In this document: in pieces, positions 52,349 through 61,532 of the stretch | Layout of the letters: the number at the start of each line of letters is the position of its first letter | Numbering within the stretch: position 1 is the stretch's first letter | NCBI RefSeq assembly: GCF_018588945.1 | Contig: NZ_JAFIWA010000005.1 | Location: 62,001 to 126,000 of the forward strand | Reading direction: 5' to 3' | Source of the DNA: Microbacterium flavescens | GTDB lineage: Bacteria; Actinomycetota; Actinomycetes; Actinomycetales; Microbacteriaceae | Length of the DNA stretch: 64,000 bases | Made by a program: the position numbers and the translations under genes | Notes under the pieces: generated by a model | Told to the model about the DNA's origin: nothing | Seen by the model: the letters and a program-made list of their open reading frames with translations, nothing else | The model's database searches: none

Positions 52349-54670
52349 TCAGCCCTGCTGCTGCGGGGCGTTGGCCATCGCGATGAGACCGTCGATCATC
52401 TCGGGGTTGACGGCGCCGTTCGAATCGCCGGCGGCGAACATGCCGGCGCGGCCGATCGGGAAGGACTCCATCATCTTCGACGCGTCGACGCCCTCGGGCA
52501 TGATCGCCTCGACGCCCTCCATGCCGCTCATCATCTGGGCGATCGCCGCCTGCACCATCGCACCGACGACCGGGTGGGCCATGACCTCGCCGATGGACGA
52601 GCTGCGGGTCAGCGGCAGCACGATCGGGTCGCCCTCGACCGTCACCTCGACGGTGGAGCGGATGTCGCGACTCGACGCCGCCACGTCGATGACGTAGTCA
52701 CCGCCCTCGACCGCCCAGCCGTCCAGCCGGATGTCCCAGTAGGCCAGGTCCTTGCGCCGCACGGTCAGCGTGACCTCGGCGACCTCGCCCGCTTCGAGCG
52801 CCACCGAGGCGAACGTCTTCAGCTCGCGCTTCGGCCGCTGCACCCTGCCGCCGGGGAGAGACGTGTAGACCTGCACGACCTCGCGCCCGGCCCGGTCGCC
52901 GGTGTTCGCGACCGTCAGCGTCACGTCGATATCGCCCCGCGCGTTGACGGAGGCCGAGGCGTCGCCGTACGAGAACGTCGTGTACGACAGGCCGTGACCG
53001 AACGGGAAGGCGACGTCCATGCGGCGCGCGTCGTACCAGCGGTAGCCGACGAACAGGCCCTCGCCGTAGCGAACGTGCGAGAACTCGCCCGGGAAGTCGA
53101 GGAACGCCGGGATGTCCTCCAGGCGGAGCGGGATCGTCTCGGTGAGCTTCGCCGACGGGTTGACGGCGCCGAAGAGCACGTCGGCGACCGCGCCGCCGCC
53201 GGCCTGGCCGAGCAGCCAGCCCTCGAGGATCGCCGGCACCCGGTCGGCGAAGGGCAGCGCCACGACGCCGCCGTTGGACAGCACCACGACGACGTTCTGA
53301 TTGACGGCGACGACTGCGTCGAGAAGCGCGACCTGATCCGCGGGGAGGTCGATGTCGGTGCGGTCGTAGCCCTCCGACTCGAGGCGCGCGGGCAGGCCCA
53401 GGAACAGCACGACGACATCGGCAGCGGATGCCGCAGCCACCGCCTCCGTGCGCAGGGATGCCGTCTCCTCCAGCGAGACGTTCGGCTTGACGCTGAAGCC
53501 CTGGGCATACGAAACGTCGCCCGTGGCGGTCGCGCGGATCTCGTCGAGCGCCGTGTCGAGGCGCGTCGGGTTGATCATCGACGACCCCGCGCCCTGGTAG
53601 CGCGGCTTCTCGGCGAACTCGCCGATGAGGGCGAGGCGCGCGTCCTTGGACAGCGGAAGGAGCGGTGCGCCGGCCTCCGCGACCGCGTCGTTCTTCAGCA
53701 GCACGATCGAGCGACTCGCGGCCTCGCGAGCGAGGGCATGGTGGGCGTCGACGTCGAGCGGCCCCTGCGCCGACCCGGCGCCGGCCTGCGCCTTGCGGAC
53801 CAGGTCGAGCACGCGGCCGGCGGCCGTGTCGACGACGCTCTCGTCGAGCGAGCCCTCGTGCACGGCGGCGACGATCTGGGCGTCGGTGACGCCGTTCGAC
53901 GTCGGCATCTCGAGGTCCATCCCTGCGGCGAGCCCGGGCACGCGCTCGTTCACCGCGCCCCAGTCCGAGACCACGAGTCCCTCGAAGCCCCACTCGTCGC
54001 GCAGCACCTGGGTGAGCAGCCACGGGTCCTCCGACGCGTAGACGCCGTTGATCCTGTTGTACGAGCACATGACCGTCCACGGCTGCGCGTCCTCGACCAC
54101 GCGCTGGAAGCCGCGCAGATAGATCTCGCGCAGCGGACGCGCGTCGACGTCGGACGACGAGCGCATGCGGTCGTCCTCCTGGTTGTTCGCGGCGAAGTGC
54201 TTGAGCGAGGTGCCCACGCCCTTCGACTGAATGCCCTTCACGATCGCGGCGCCCAGCACGCCCGAGACGATCGGGTCCTCCGACAGGTACTCGAAGTTGC
54301 GGCCGCACAGAGGCGAGCGCTTGATGTTGATGCCGGGACCGAGCAGCACCGCGACGTTCTCGATCGAGGTCTCGGTGCCGAGCGCCTCGCCGACCCGGTG
54401 CACGAGGTCGACGTCCCATGACGAGCCGAGGCCGACGGCGGGCGGGAAGCACGTCGCGGGAACGCTGTCGCCGAGGCCCAGGTGATCCCCGCCCTCGCGC
54501 TGCTTGCGCAGGCCATGCGGTCCGTCGGTGACCATGATGCTCGGGATGCCGAGCCTGTCGACGGGCTTGGTGTACCAGAAGCTCGCGCCGCTGGTGAGCG
54601 ACGCCTTCTCCTCGAGGGTGAGGTCGGAGACGGATGCCGCGGACTGGGCAGCGGTCGTGGTGTCGGTCAT
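52349..54670 (-). CDS. GH3 beta-glucosidase
   Basis: 773 residues, cytoplasmic (no signal peptide). Nucleophile D236 in GLVVSDWGAV, substrate loop SLKHFAANNQEDDR (155-168), and the second alpha/beta domain. A C-terminal fibronectin-III-like module follows (GREVVQVYTSLP). It cleaves terminal beta-linked glucose or xylose from imported oligosaccharides. ATG at 54670 with AAGGA upstream. It follows the MFS sugar transporter by 58 bp, so the two form a transport-and-hydrolysis unit. Confidence 0.94.
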   Translation of the reverse strand: MTDTTTAAQSAASVSDLTLEEKASLTSGASFWYTKPVDRLGIPSIMVTDGPHGLRKQREGGDHLGLGDSVPATCFPPAVGLGSSWDVDLVHRVGEALGTETSIENVAVLLGPGINIKRSPLCGRNFEYLSEDPIVSGVLGAAIVKGIQSKGVGTSLKHFAANNQEDDRMRSSSDVDARPLREIYLRGFQRVVEDAQPWTVMCSYNRINGVYASEDPWLLTQVLRDEWGFEGLVVSDWGAVNERVPGLAAGMDLEMPTSNGVTDAQIVAAVHEGSLDESVVDTAAGRVLDLVRKAQAGAGSAQGPLDVDAHHALAREAASRSIVLLKNDAVAEAGAPLLPLSKDARLALIGEFAEKPRYQGAGSSMINPTRLDTALDEIRATATGDVSYAQGFSVKPNVSLEETASLRTEAVAAASAADVVVLFLGLPARLESEGYDRTDIDLPADQVALLDAVVAVNQNVVVVLSNGGVVALPFADRVPAILEGWLLGQAGGGAVADVLFGAVNPSAKLTETIPLRLEDIPAFLDFPGEFSHVRYGEGLFVGYRWYDARRMDVAFPFGHGLSYTTFSYGDASASVNARGDIDVTLTVANTGDRAGREVVQVYTSLPGGRVQRPKRELKTFASVALEAGEVAEVTLTVRRKDLAYWDIRLDGWAVEGGDYVIDVAASSRDIRSTVEVTVEGDPIVLPLTRSSSIGEVMAHPVVGAMVQAAIAQMMSGMEGVEAIMPEGVDASKMMESFPIGRAGMFAAGDSNGAVNPEMIDGLIAMANAPQQQG

Positions 54671-54728
54671 GGGGCCATCCTTTCGTGGATGAGGGTGTCT
54701 GGGGTCGGGTGGTCTGCGCGGCCCGGCG

Positions 54729-56051
54729 TCAGCGGGTCGCCTTGATCGGCCACACGGCGAAGGCGCCGACGACGCTCAGCACGATGCCGACCGGGAAGAG
54801 GCCGACGTAGCCGAACGAGAGGACGATCACGCCGGCGACCGCCGGAGCGAGGGTCTGCGGCAGCGTGGCGGCGATGTTGACCACGCCGAGGTCCTTGGCG
54901 AACGACTTCGCCGACGGGAGCACCTCGCTCATCAGGGCCGTGTCGACGGCCTGGAACATGCCGAAGCCGAAGCCCGAGATGAACGTCATGAGCATCCAGC
55001 CCTCGAGCGTCGGAGAGACGATCGGGATGAGCATCGCGAGGCCGACGAAGACCGAGGAGCCGAAGACGAACGGCTTGCGCCGGCCGACCTTGTCGGAGAG
55101 CGGACCCGAGACGATGGTCGAGATGAGGATGCCGACCAAACTGAGCAGGCCGAGGATCGGGATGACGGTCTCGGGCTTCGCGACGCCGATGTAGTCGGTG
55201 AGGATGAACAGCTGGTAGCCGGTGACCGCGAAGTAGCCGGTGTACAGCAGCAGGCGACCGGTGAACGCCCAGAAGAAGTCGGGGTGCTGGACCGGGTTCA
55301 CCCAGAACGTCCGGAGGAAGTCGCCGAGCCGGAAGGGCTCGGGCTGGAGCTTCGTGCTCGAGTAGTCGGGGTTCATCACGACGAAGAGCGTCAGGACGAC
55401 CAGCGAGATCACGGCGAACGTCACGTAGCCGACCGCGATGCTGTTGAAGAAGAGCGATCCGACGATCTGACCGCCGAGGGCGCCAACCATCAGGCCGATC
55501 CCCGAGAGCGCGGCGAAGGTGCCGCGGCGCTTCAGCGGCACGCGGTCGGGCAGCACCGCGCTGAGCGGCCCCTGGGCGAAGTTGTAGGCGATCTGCACGA
55601 GCGTCCAGGCGATGGCGATGCCGATGAGGCTGTTCGCGAACGCGAGCCCGACGAGCGAGAGCCCGCCGGCGAGCGAGCCGATCACGATCCACGGCGCGCG
55701 GCGGCCGAACCGCGAGCGCGTGCGGTCGGAGATCTGCCCGGCGATGGGCTGCGCGAGCATCGCGGCGAACGCGCCGATCGTCGCGATGATCGCGAGGTTC
55801 GCGACCTTGTTCTCCTCGCCGAGAGCGAGTGTCACCTGCTGCGGGAGAAGGATTCCGGGCACCGCGCCCCAGATGAGGAAGATGCCCAGGTTGGCCGGGA
55901 TGATCCAGCCCAGGAGGCGTCCGAGGCCCTTGATCGGCGCGGGCGGATCGTCGTTGCCGGCGGCGGTGGCGACGAAGGTGTTCTCGGTCATGGGTGCGGT
56001 CGGCGGGAGTGCCGGCTCGGGAGCGAGCGCGGAGTCAGACGGCGTTGTCAT
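54729..56051 (-). CDS. MFS transporter, probable sugar permease
   Basis: 440 residues, twelve membrane helices after a hydrophilic N-terminus of about 40 residues. QISDRTRSRFGRRAPWIVIG and GPLSDKVGRRKPFVFGSS are the two conserved MFS loops. The start at 56051 has a weak ribosome site; a second Met at residue 21 is possible. Pairing with GH3 suggests uptake of a beta-glucoside. Divergent from the TetR gene across a shared operator. Confidence 0.9.
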   Translation of the reverse strand: MTTPSDSALAPEPALPPTAPMTENTFVATAAGNDDPPAPIKGLGRLLGWIIPANLGIFLIWGAVPGILLPQQVTLALGEENKVANLAIIATIGAFAAMLAQPIAGQISDRTRSRFGRRAPWIVIGSLAGGLSLVGLAFANSLIGIAIAWTLVQIAYNFAQGPLSAVLPDRVPLKRRGTFAALSGIGLMVGALGGQIVGSLFFNSIAVGYVTFAVISLVVLTLFVVMNPDYSSTKLQPEPFRLGDFLRTFWVNPVQHPDFFWAFTGRLLLYTGYFAVTGYQLFILTDYIGVAKPETVIPILGLLSLVGILISTIVSGPLSDKVGRRKPFVFGSSVFVGLAMLIPIVSPTLEGWMLMTFISGFGFGMFQAVDTALMSEVLPSAKSFAKDLGVVNIAATLPQTLAPAVAGVIVLSFGYVGLFPVGIVLSVVGAFAVWPIKATR

Positions 56052-56098
56052 GGACGGTCCAATCGGGAATGGAGAGACGCTCCGCGTCGAGCATCAGC

Positions 56099-56121
56099 AA
56101 AACCATATGACATTTGGTTTT
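56099..56121. promoter_or_regulatory. TetR-type operator between two divergent promoters
   Basis: Arms AAAACCA (56099-56105) and TGGTTTT (56115-56121) around a 9-bp core. It reaches the -35 of the TetR gene (TTGAGA, 56120-56125) and lies between the -35 and -10 of the MFS promoter. Confidence 0.7.
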
Positions 56122-56149
56122 GAGAAATCAAGCATGATTCGGGTTTACT
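56120..56149 (+). promoter_or_regulatory. Promoter of the TetR gene
   Basis: TTGAGA (56120-56125), an 18-bp spacer and TTTACT (56144-56149). The ATG at 56156 lies 6 nt later, so the mRNA is likely leaderless. Confidence 0.55.
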
Positions 56150-56155
56150 GTCCCC

Positions 56156-56824
56156 ATGGCAGAAAGCCGGAGGGAACGTCGGGGCTCGTACGCGAAGGGC
56201 GTCGCGAAGCGCGAGGAGATCCTCGAGCGCGCACTCGAGGTGATCGCGCGCGAGGGATACCGGGGCGCGTCCATCAAGGAGCTCGCCGACGCAGTCGGCC
56301 TCAGCCAGGCCGGCCTCCTCCACTACTTCGACAGCAAGGAGGAGCTGTTCACGGCGATCCTCCGCAAGCGCGACGAAGTGGACACGGCCGACTTCGTCCC
56401 CGGCGACGACGGCCGGTTCGCCGGTGCCGACCTGCGCGAGGGGTACCTCAGCGTGATCCGCCACAACGCCGACGTGCCGGGTCTGGTCCAGCTGTTCGCG
56501 CGACTGTCCGTCGAGGCGACCGACCCCGACCACTCCGCGCACGACTACTTCGTGTCGCGCGGCGAAACCCTGCGGGACGCCTTCGCGTCGGCCATCGCCG
56601 CGCAGCAGGCGGCCGGCGCGCTGAGCGATCGCGTCGATCCGCAGACGCTCGCCCGGATCTTCCAGGCCGTCGCCGACGGCCTCCAGGTGCAATGGATGCT
56701 CGAGCCCGAGGTCGACATGGCCGGGACGATCGACGCTCTCTTCACCGCGCTCGAGCCGCGCACCGAATCAGGGACGGGCTCGGGCACCGCAGCGAAGGAG
56801 GACCGCCGTGGCGCAGCATCCTGA
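56156..56824 (+). CDS. TetR/AcrR-family repressor
   Basis: 222 residues. The N-terminal helix-turn-helix is REEILERALEVIAREGYRGASIKELADAVGLSQAGLLHYFDSKEELF. The C-terminal helices bind an unknown ligand. By position it should repress the divergent MFS-GH3 pair and its own operon through the AAAACCA palindrome. Its end overlaps the esterase start by 17 bp. Confidence 0.94.
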   Translation: MAESRRERRGSYAKGVAKREEILERALEVIAREGYRGASIKELADAVGLSQAGLLHYFDSKEELFTAILRKRDEVDTADFVPGDDGRFAGADLREGYLSVIRHNADVPGLVQLFARLSVEATDPDHSAHDYFVSRGETLRDAFASAIAAQQAAGALSDRVDPQTLARIFQAVADGLQVQWMLEPEVDMAGTIDALFTALEPRTESGTGSGTAAKEDRRGAAS

Positions 56825-58322
56825 CCACCCCATCGTCTCGATCGCCCCGGGCGACGTCCGCGGGTTCTGGCGCGGCGAGCCCGGCGAGCCAGGCGCGTCG
56901 GCGGCGTTCCTCGGCATCCCGTTCGCCCAGGCGCCCGTCGGCGAGCTGCGGTTCGCCGCGCCGGTGCCGCCCGAACCGTGGCAGGGCGTGCGCGACGCGC
57001 TCGAGTACGGCGCCACCGCACATCGCGTGGATCCCGGCGACACCCTCATCCCCGAGCCGGCGATCCCCGGCGACTCGACGCTGAACGTGAACGTCTTCAC
57101 GCCCGCGCCAGGCGACACCGCCGCGCGGCTGCCGGTGCTCGTCTACATCCACGGCGGCGGCTACGTCGCCGGGTCACCCGCCAGCCCCTGGTACGACGGC
57201 CGCTCGTTCAACCGCGACGGCGTCGTCACCGTCACGATCTCGTACCGCCTCGGCTTCGACGGCTTCGGGCACATCCCCGGCGCTCCGTCCAACCGCGGTG
57301 TGCGCGACTGGCTGGCATCGCTCGAGTGGGTGCGCGACAACATCGCCTCCTTCGGGGGCGACCCGGCGCGCGTCACGATCGCCGGACAGTCCGCGGGCGG
57401 CGGGGCAGTGCTGGCACTGCTCGGGATGCCGGCAGCCCAGCACCTCTTCCATTCGGCGTGGGCGATGTCGGCGGCCCTCGCCGACGTCGCGCCCGAGCGG
57501 GCGCGCACCCTGTCGGCGAAGCTCGCCCACCTGGCCGGCGTCCAGCCGAGCCGCGACGGGTTCGCATCCGTGCCGGAGGAGACCCTGCACGAGCTGCAGC
57601 AGAAGGCCGCCACCCCCGACTCGCGCGACCCGCTGGCCAGCGTGCACGTGCTGCTCGAGGACGGACTCTCCTGGGGTCCGATGGTGGACGGCGACCTTCT
57701 GACGCAGCCGACCGTCGCCTCGCTGGCGTCGGGCGTCGGCGCCGACAAGCCGCTCGTGATCGGCACGATGGACGACGAGTTCACGATGGTCACCGACTCC
57801 GCGCGGGCGAAGCTCCGGCTGGTCCCCGCCTCGTTCGCACTCAGCAAGCTCAAGATGCCGCGCGGCGCGCGGCGCGCCTACCTCGCCGCCAACCTCGCGC
57901 AGCGGCGCAAGGGGACGGCGGCCGTGCTCGGCCGCTACGTCACCGACGTGGTGTTCCGCTCCGACGTCGTGCGCGTCGCCGAGGCGCGGGGCGACGCCCG
58001 CACGTGGGCGTACCGCTTCACGTGGGTCTCGCCCGTGCGCGGTTGGGCACTGCACTGCCTCGACGTGCCGTTCTGGTTCGACTGCCTCGACGCGGTCGGT
58101 GTGCCGGCGATCGCCGGTGACGCCCCGCCCCGCCGCCTGGCCGACGCCGTCCACGGATCCGCCGTCGCGCTCATCCGCGACGGCGACCCGGGATGGCCGA
58201 CGTGGGCCGACCAGCCCGGGACGACCCGGATGTTCGGGGGCGAGGCATCCCGCCCCGACGTCGATCCCGACGGCTACCGCAGCGTCCGCTCGCTCGTCGC
58301 GGGCCCGACCGCCTGGGCCTGA
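56808..58322 (+). CDS. Type B carboxylesterase
   Basis: 504 residues. FLGIPFAQAPVGELRFAAPV (34-53), oxyanion HGGG (115-118), nucleophile S195 in GQSAGGGA, and a late His in HCLDVPFWFD. It hydrolyses ester bonds in small or acylated substrates; no signal peptide, so it acts in the cytoplasm. GTG at 56808 has AAGGAGG upstream inside the TetR gene, so it is the second gene of that operon. Confidence 0.93.
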   Translation: MAQHPDHPIVSIAPGDVRGFWRGEPGEPGASAAFLGIPFAQAPVGELRFAAPVPPEPWQGVRDALEYGATAHRVDPGDTLIPEPAIPGDSTLNVNVFTPAPGDTAARLPVLVYIHGGGYVAGSPASPWYDGRSFNRDGVVTVTISYRLGFDGFGHIPGAPSNRGVRDWLASLEWVRDNIASFGGDPARVTIAGQSAGGGAVLALLGMPAAQHLFHSAWAMSAALADVAPERARTLSAKLAHLAGVQPSRDGFASVPEETLHELQQKAATPDSRDPLASVHVLLEDGLSWGPMVDGDLLTQPTVASLASGVGADKPLVIGTMDDEFTMVTDSARAKLRLVPASFALSKLKMPRGARRAYLAANLAQRRKGTAAVLGRYVTDVVFRSDVVRVAEARGDARTWAYRFTWVSPVRGWALHCLDVPFWFDCLDAVGVPAIAGDAPPRRLADAVHGSAVALIRDGDPGWPTWADQPGTTRMFGGEASRPDVDPDGYRSVRSLVAGPTAWA

Positions 58323-58329
58323 CCCGGGG

Positions 58330-59316
58330 TCAGGCCAGCGCGCCCACGACCTCGCGCTCGAACAGCTGCACGCCCGAGCGGTCGTACGCCGCCTCGGGGA
58401 AGTAGTGGATCGCGTACCCGAGGCCGTGCCGCTCACGCTCGGCCAGCCGTTCGGCGACCTGCTCGACCGTGCCGAACGCCGGCGAGGAGCGGTACTCGGC
58501 CTCGATGGCGTCGGCGCGCTCCTGACCCACGTGCGGAAGCAGACGCGCCTTCACCGCCGCGAGGCGATCGGATGCCTCGGCCTCGGTCTCGCCCACGATC
58601 GTGTTGAAGTTGGCCGATCGGGTGATGGTGCCGAAGTCGCGGCCGAGCGCCTCGCAGTGGCCGCGCAGAACCTCGCTCTTGTGGTCCCAGACCTCGAGAG
58701 TGCCGTTGAAGTTCGTGTACGCCGCGTACTTCGCCGCGATCTTGAGGGTGACCTTCTCGCCGCCGCCGGCGACCCACAGCGGGATCCCGCCGTCCTGCAG
58801 CGGGAGCGGCCGCACGATCGCGCCGTCGACCTGGTAGTGCTTGCCGTCGAGCGTGGCGCTGCCGGTGGTCCACGCCTGGGTCATGATGTCGACGCCCTCG
58901 CGCAGCATCCCGAGCCGGTCCTTCACCTCGGGGAAGCCGTAGCCGTAGGCGCGCCACTCGTGCTCGTACCAGCCGCCGCCGATGCCCATCTCGGTGCGGC
59001 CGCCCGAGACGGAGTCGACGGTCGCGGCGACCTTCGCGAGGTAGGCCGGGTTGCGGTAGGCCATGCACGTGCACATCTGCCCGAGGCGGATGCGGCTGGT
59101 CGCGGCGGCGAAGGCGGCCATGAGCGTCCACGCCTCGTGGGTCGCCTCCTCGGAGGCGACGGGCGTGGTGTGGAAGTGGTCGTAGGCCCACAGCGACTCC
59201 CACGGGCCCTCGTCGGCGAGCTGGGCGAGGGTCGCCATGACCCGCCACTGGTCTGCGGGCTCGATGCCGACGAGGTCGAATCGCCAGCCCTGGGGGATGA
59301 AGGTTCCGAAGCGCAT
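58330..59316 (-). CDS. LLM-class F420-dependent oxidoreductase
   Basis: 328 residues. MRFGTFIPQGWRFDL start, SLWAYDHFHTTP, IRLGQMCTCMAYRNPAYLAKVAATVD and GRTEMGIGGGWYEHEWRAYGY are those of the F420-type luciferase group. It is convergent with the esterase (7 bp apart). Cofactor assigned by family, not by a visible residue. Confidence 0.93.
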   Translation of the reverse strand: MRFGTFIPQGWRFDLVGIEPADQWRVMATLAQLADEGPWESLWAYDHFHTTPVASEEATHEAWTLMAAFAAATSRIRLGQMCTCMAYRNPAYLAKVAATVDSVSGGRTEMGIGGGWYEHEWRAYGYGFPEVKDRLGMLREGVDIMTQAWTTGSATLDGKHYQVDGAIVRPLPLQDGGIPLWVAGGGEKVTLKIAAKYAAYTNFNGTLEVWDHKSEVLRGHCEALGRDFGTITRSANFNTIVGETEAEASDRLAAVKARLLPHVGQERADAIEAEYRSSPAFGTVEQVAERLAERERHGLGYAIHYFPEAAYDRSGVQLFEREVVGALA

Positions 59317-59325
59317 TGCTCCAGC

Positions 59326-60219
59326 CTAGGAGGGCGACGTGGCGTGGCGCACGACCGTGGCCCGCGGCATCCGCTCGCTCATCACCGCGATCGCCTCGGG
59401 GTTGTCGTCGACGAGCACCGCCTGGCGCCCGAGCACCGAGGCGACCGCGCCCGTCGTGCCGCTGCCTGCGAAGAAGTCGAGCACGCGGTCGCCCGGGCGC
59501 GACGACGCCTGCACGATGCGGCGCAGGATGCCCTCGGGCTTCTGCGTCGGGTAGCCGGTCTTCTCGCGTCCGGTCGTGGGAACGATCGTGTGCCACCACA
59601 CGTCGGTCGGCAGCTTGCCGCGCGCCGCCTTCTCGGGGGTCACGAGCCCGGGCGCCATGTAGGGCTCGCGGTCGACGGCCTCGGAGTCGAACCAGTACCG
59701 GTCGGGATCCTTCACGTAAACGAGGATCGTGTCGTGCTTGGTCGGCCAGCGCTTGCGGGTCTTCGCTCCGTAGTCGTAGGCCCAGATCAGCTCGTTGAGG
59801 AACTTGTCGCGGCCGACGAGGGCGTCGAGCAGCACCTTCGCGTAGTGCGCCTCGCGATAGTCGAGGTGCAGGTACAGCGTGCCGTCGTCGGCGAGGAGCC
59901 GCCATGCCTCGATGAGACGCGGCTCGAGGAAGCCCCAGTAGTCGTCGAAGCGGTCGCCGTACGCGCGCAGGTCTCCGCGCAGCCGCTCGTACTCGCGGCC
60001 GTGGAAGCCTCTGCGGATGACGGCGTCGGCGGCGCGGTCCTCCTGAGGGGCGCGCGCGGTCTCCATCGCCCTCTCCTGCGTGCGGCCGGTGTTGAACGGC
60101 GGGTCGAGATAGACGAGCGTGAACGACCCGTCGGCGAACCCGCGGATCACCTCGAGGTTGTCCCCCTCGTGGATCTCGACGGCTCCGGATGCCTCCGCCC
60201 CGGCAGGGGGCGAGCTCAC
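59326..60219 (-). CDS. Orphan beta-class DNA adenine/cytosine-N methyltransferase
   Basis: 297 residues. Motif IV DPPF at 39-42 in VYLDPPFNTGRTQE comes before motif I VLDFFAGSGTTG near the C-terminus, the order of beta-class enzymes. The middle region, WAYDYGAKTRKRWPTKHDTILVY, is a target-recognition-like insert. It transfers methyl from SAM to N6-adenine or N4-cytosine in DNA. No restriction enzyme lies nearby. GTG at 60219 is preferred; it is 25 bp after the lipoate ligase gene. Confidence 0.88.
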   Translation of the reverse strand: MSSPPAGAEASGAVEIHEGDNLEVIRGFADGSFTLVYLDPPFNTGRTQERAMETARAPQEDRAADAVIRRGFHGREYERLRGDLRAYGDRFDDYWGFLEPRLIEAWRLLADDGTLYLHLDYREAHYAKVLLDALVGRDKFLNELIWAYDYGAKTRKRWPTKHDTILVYVKDPDRYWFDSEAVDREPYMAPGLVTPEKAARGKLPTDVWWHTIVPTTGREKTGYPTQKPEGILRRIVQASSRPGDRVLDFFAGSGTTGAVASVLGRQAVLVDDNPEAIAVMSERMPRATVVRHATSPS

Positions 60220-60244
60220 GGTCGCCCCGCCTCGGTCAGCGGCG

Positions 60245-61294
60245 TCACGGCACCCGGCGCAGCCAGGCGTCGGTGGCGAACTTCGACTCGACGAGCGCCT
60301 CGGCCTCGGCGTATTCCTCTTCGGTGATACTTCCGGGGACCGCGCCGTAGAGCTTCGCGAACGTCTCCTTGAACCGCTCGATGATCGCCTCGCGGGGCAG
60401 CCCGGTCTGGCGTCGCAGCGGGTCGACGCGCTTCGCGGCCGAGGTCGTGCCCTTGTCGCTGAGCTTCTCACGACCGATGCGCAGCACCTCGGTCATCATC
60501 TGGCCGTCCATGTCGTAGCTGAGCGTCGCGTGGTGGAGCACGCCGCCGTTGGCGAGCCGCTTCTGCGCCGCCCCGCCGATCTTGCCCTGCGGCGACGCGA
60601 TGTCGTTGAGCGGCTGGTAGGTCGCCTCGATCCCCAGCGACCGCAGCGCCTGCAGCACCCAGTCGTCGAGGAACGCGTACGAGTCGGCGAAGGTCAGGCC
60701 CGCGACGAGGGATGCCGGCACGTAGAGCGAGTACGTGACGATCGAATTCGCCGCCATCAGCATCGCCCCGCCGCCCGAGATGCGGCGCACGACGTCGAAG
60801 CCGTGGCGCTGCGCGCCCTCCGGGTCGACCTCGTTGCGCAGGGACTGGAACGATCCGATGACGACGGCGGACTCGTCCCACTCCCACAGACGCAGGGTCG
60901 GCCGGCGGCGGCCGTCGCCGACCCGGCTGGTGAGCACCTCGTCGAGCGCCAGGTTCATGCGGGGCGAGACCGGCTTGTCGTGGACGATCTCCCAGTCGAA
61001 GTCGCGCCACCCCGGCGCCGTGACCAGGGCACGGCGGACCGCCGTGCCCACGGCCTCGGGCGTGAACCCGAGCAGCTGAGCGCCTTCGGGCAGAGCCGCG
61101 CGGACCGCCGCGGCGATCGCCGTGACGTCGGCCTCGATCGGCAGGCCGTTCACCGCGGCGTCGATGTCGTCGAGCGCGGAGTCGGGCTCGAGGAAGAAGT
61201 CGCCGGCGAGATGGAAGTCGGCGATGCGGCCGTCGCGCTCCTCGAGGTCGACGACGACCAGCTTCCCCCCGGGCACCTTGTATTCGCCGTGCAT
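60245..61294 (-). CDS. lplA: Lipoate-protein ligase: LplB accessory domain fused before the LplA catalytic domain
   Basis: 349 residues. Residues 1-90 (EYKVPGGKLVVVDLEERDGRIADFHLAGDFFLEP) match the LplB/accessory domain, with the catalytic fold from about 100. RRISGGGAM (170-178) holds lipoyl-AMP; the catalytic Lys is K238 in QGKIGGAAQKRL. It attaches lipoate to carrier domains of pyruvate and glycine cleavage enzymes. Domain order is reversed from enteric LplA, where the accessory domain is at the C-terminus. Confidence 0.9.
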   Translation of the reverse strand: MHGEYKVPGGKLVVVDLEERDGRIADFHLAGDFFLEPDSALDDIDAAVNGLPIEADVTAIAAAVRAALPEGAQLLGFTPEAVGTAVRRALVTAPGWRDFDWEIVHDKPVSPRMNLALDEVLTSRVGDGRRRPTLRLWEWDESAVVIGSFQSLRNEVDPEGAQRHGFDVVRRISGGGAMLMAANSIVTYSLYVPASLVAGLTFADSYAFLDDWVLQALRSLGIEATYQPLNDIASPQGKIGGAAQKRLANGGVLHHATLSYDMDGQMMTEVLRIGREKLSDKGTTSAAKRVDPLRRQTGLPREAIIERFKETFAKLYGAVPGSITEEEYAEAEALVESKFATDAWLRRVP

Positions 61295-61349
61295 GGGTTC
61301 AGCCTATTGGCCACGCCGTCTCCGGGGCGTCGCACCCTGGGGCGTGGTC

Positions 61350-61502
61350 CCCCGGGTCGTTGAGCGAGGGAGCGAAGCGACCCACCCCCAGGTCGTAGGC
61401 CGACCCCCGGGTCGTTGAGCGAGGGAGCGAAGCGACCGAGACGAAACGCGTCTGCGCGTACGAGCGCGTTTCGTCTCGCTTCGCTCGCTCAACGACCCGG
61501 GA
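61350..61502. repeat. Dispersed intergenic repeat, locus D (two direct, one inverted copy)
   Basis: Copies at 61350-61380 (partial), 61405-61450 and, inverted, 61465-61502. They occupy the gap before the 3' end of the GH6 gene. Confidence 0.85.
61437..61478. terminator. Hairpin made by two opposed repeat copies
   Basis: CGAGACGAAACGCG (61437-61450) pairs perfectly over 14 bp with CGCGTTTCGTCTCG (61465-61478), loop 14 nt. It lies 55 bp past the GH6 stop on the minus strand. A terminator role is inferred from position. Confidence 0.6.
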
Positions 61503-61532
61503 CGGGGGCCCTCTGTCGCCAGCCTTCTGTCG

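Noticed and set aside
51728..54421. 897-codon + strand frame opposite the GH3 gene
   Set aside because: Same reason: low-complexity shadow of a well-supported glycosidase.
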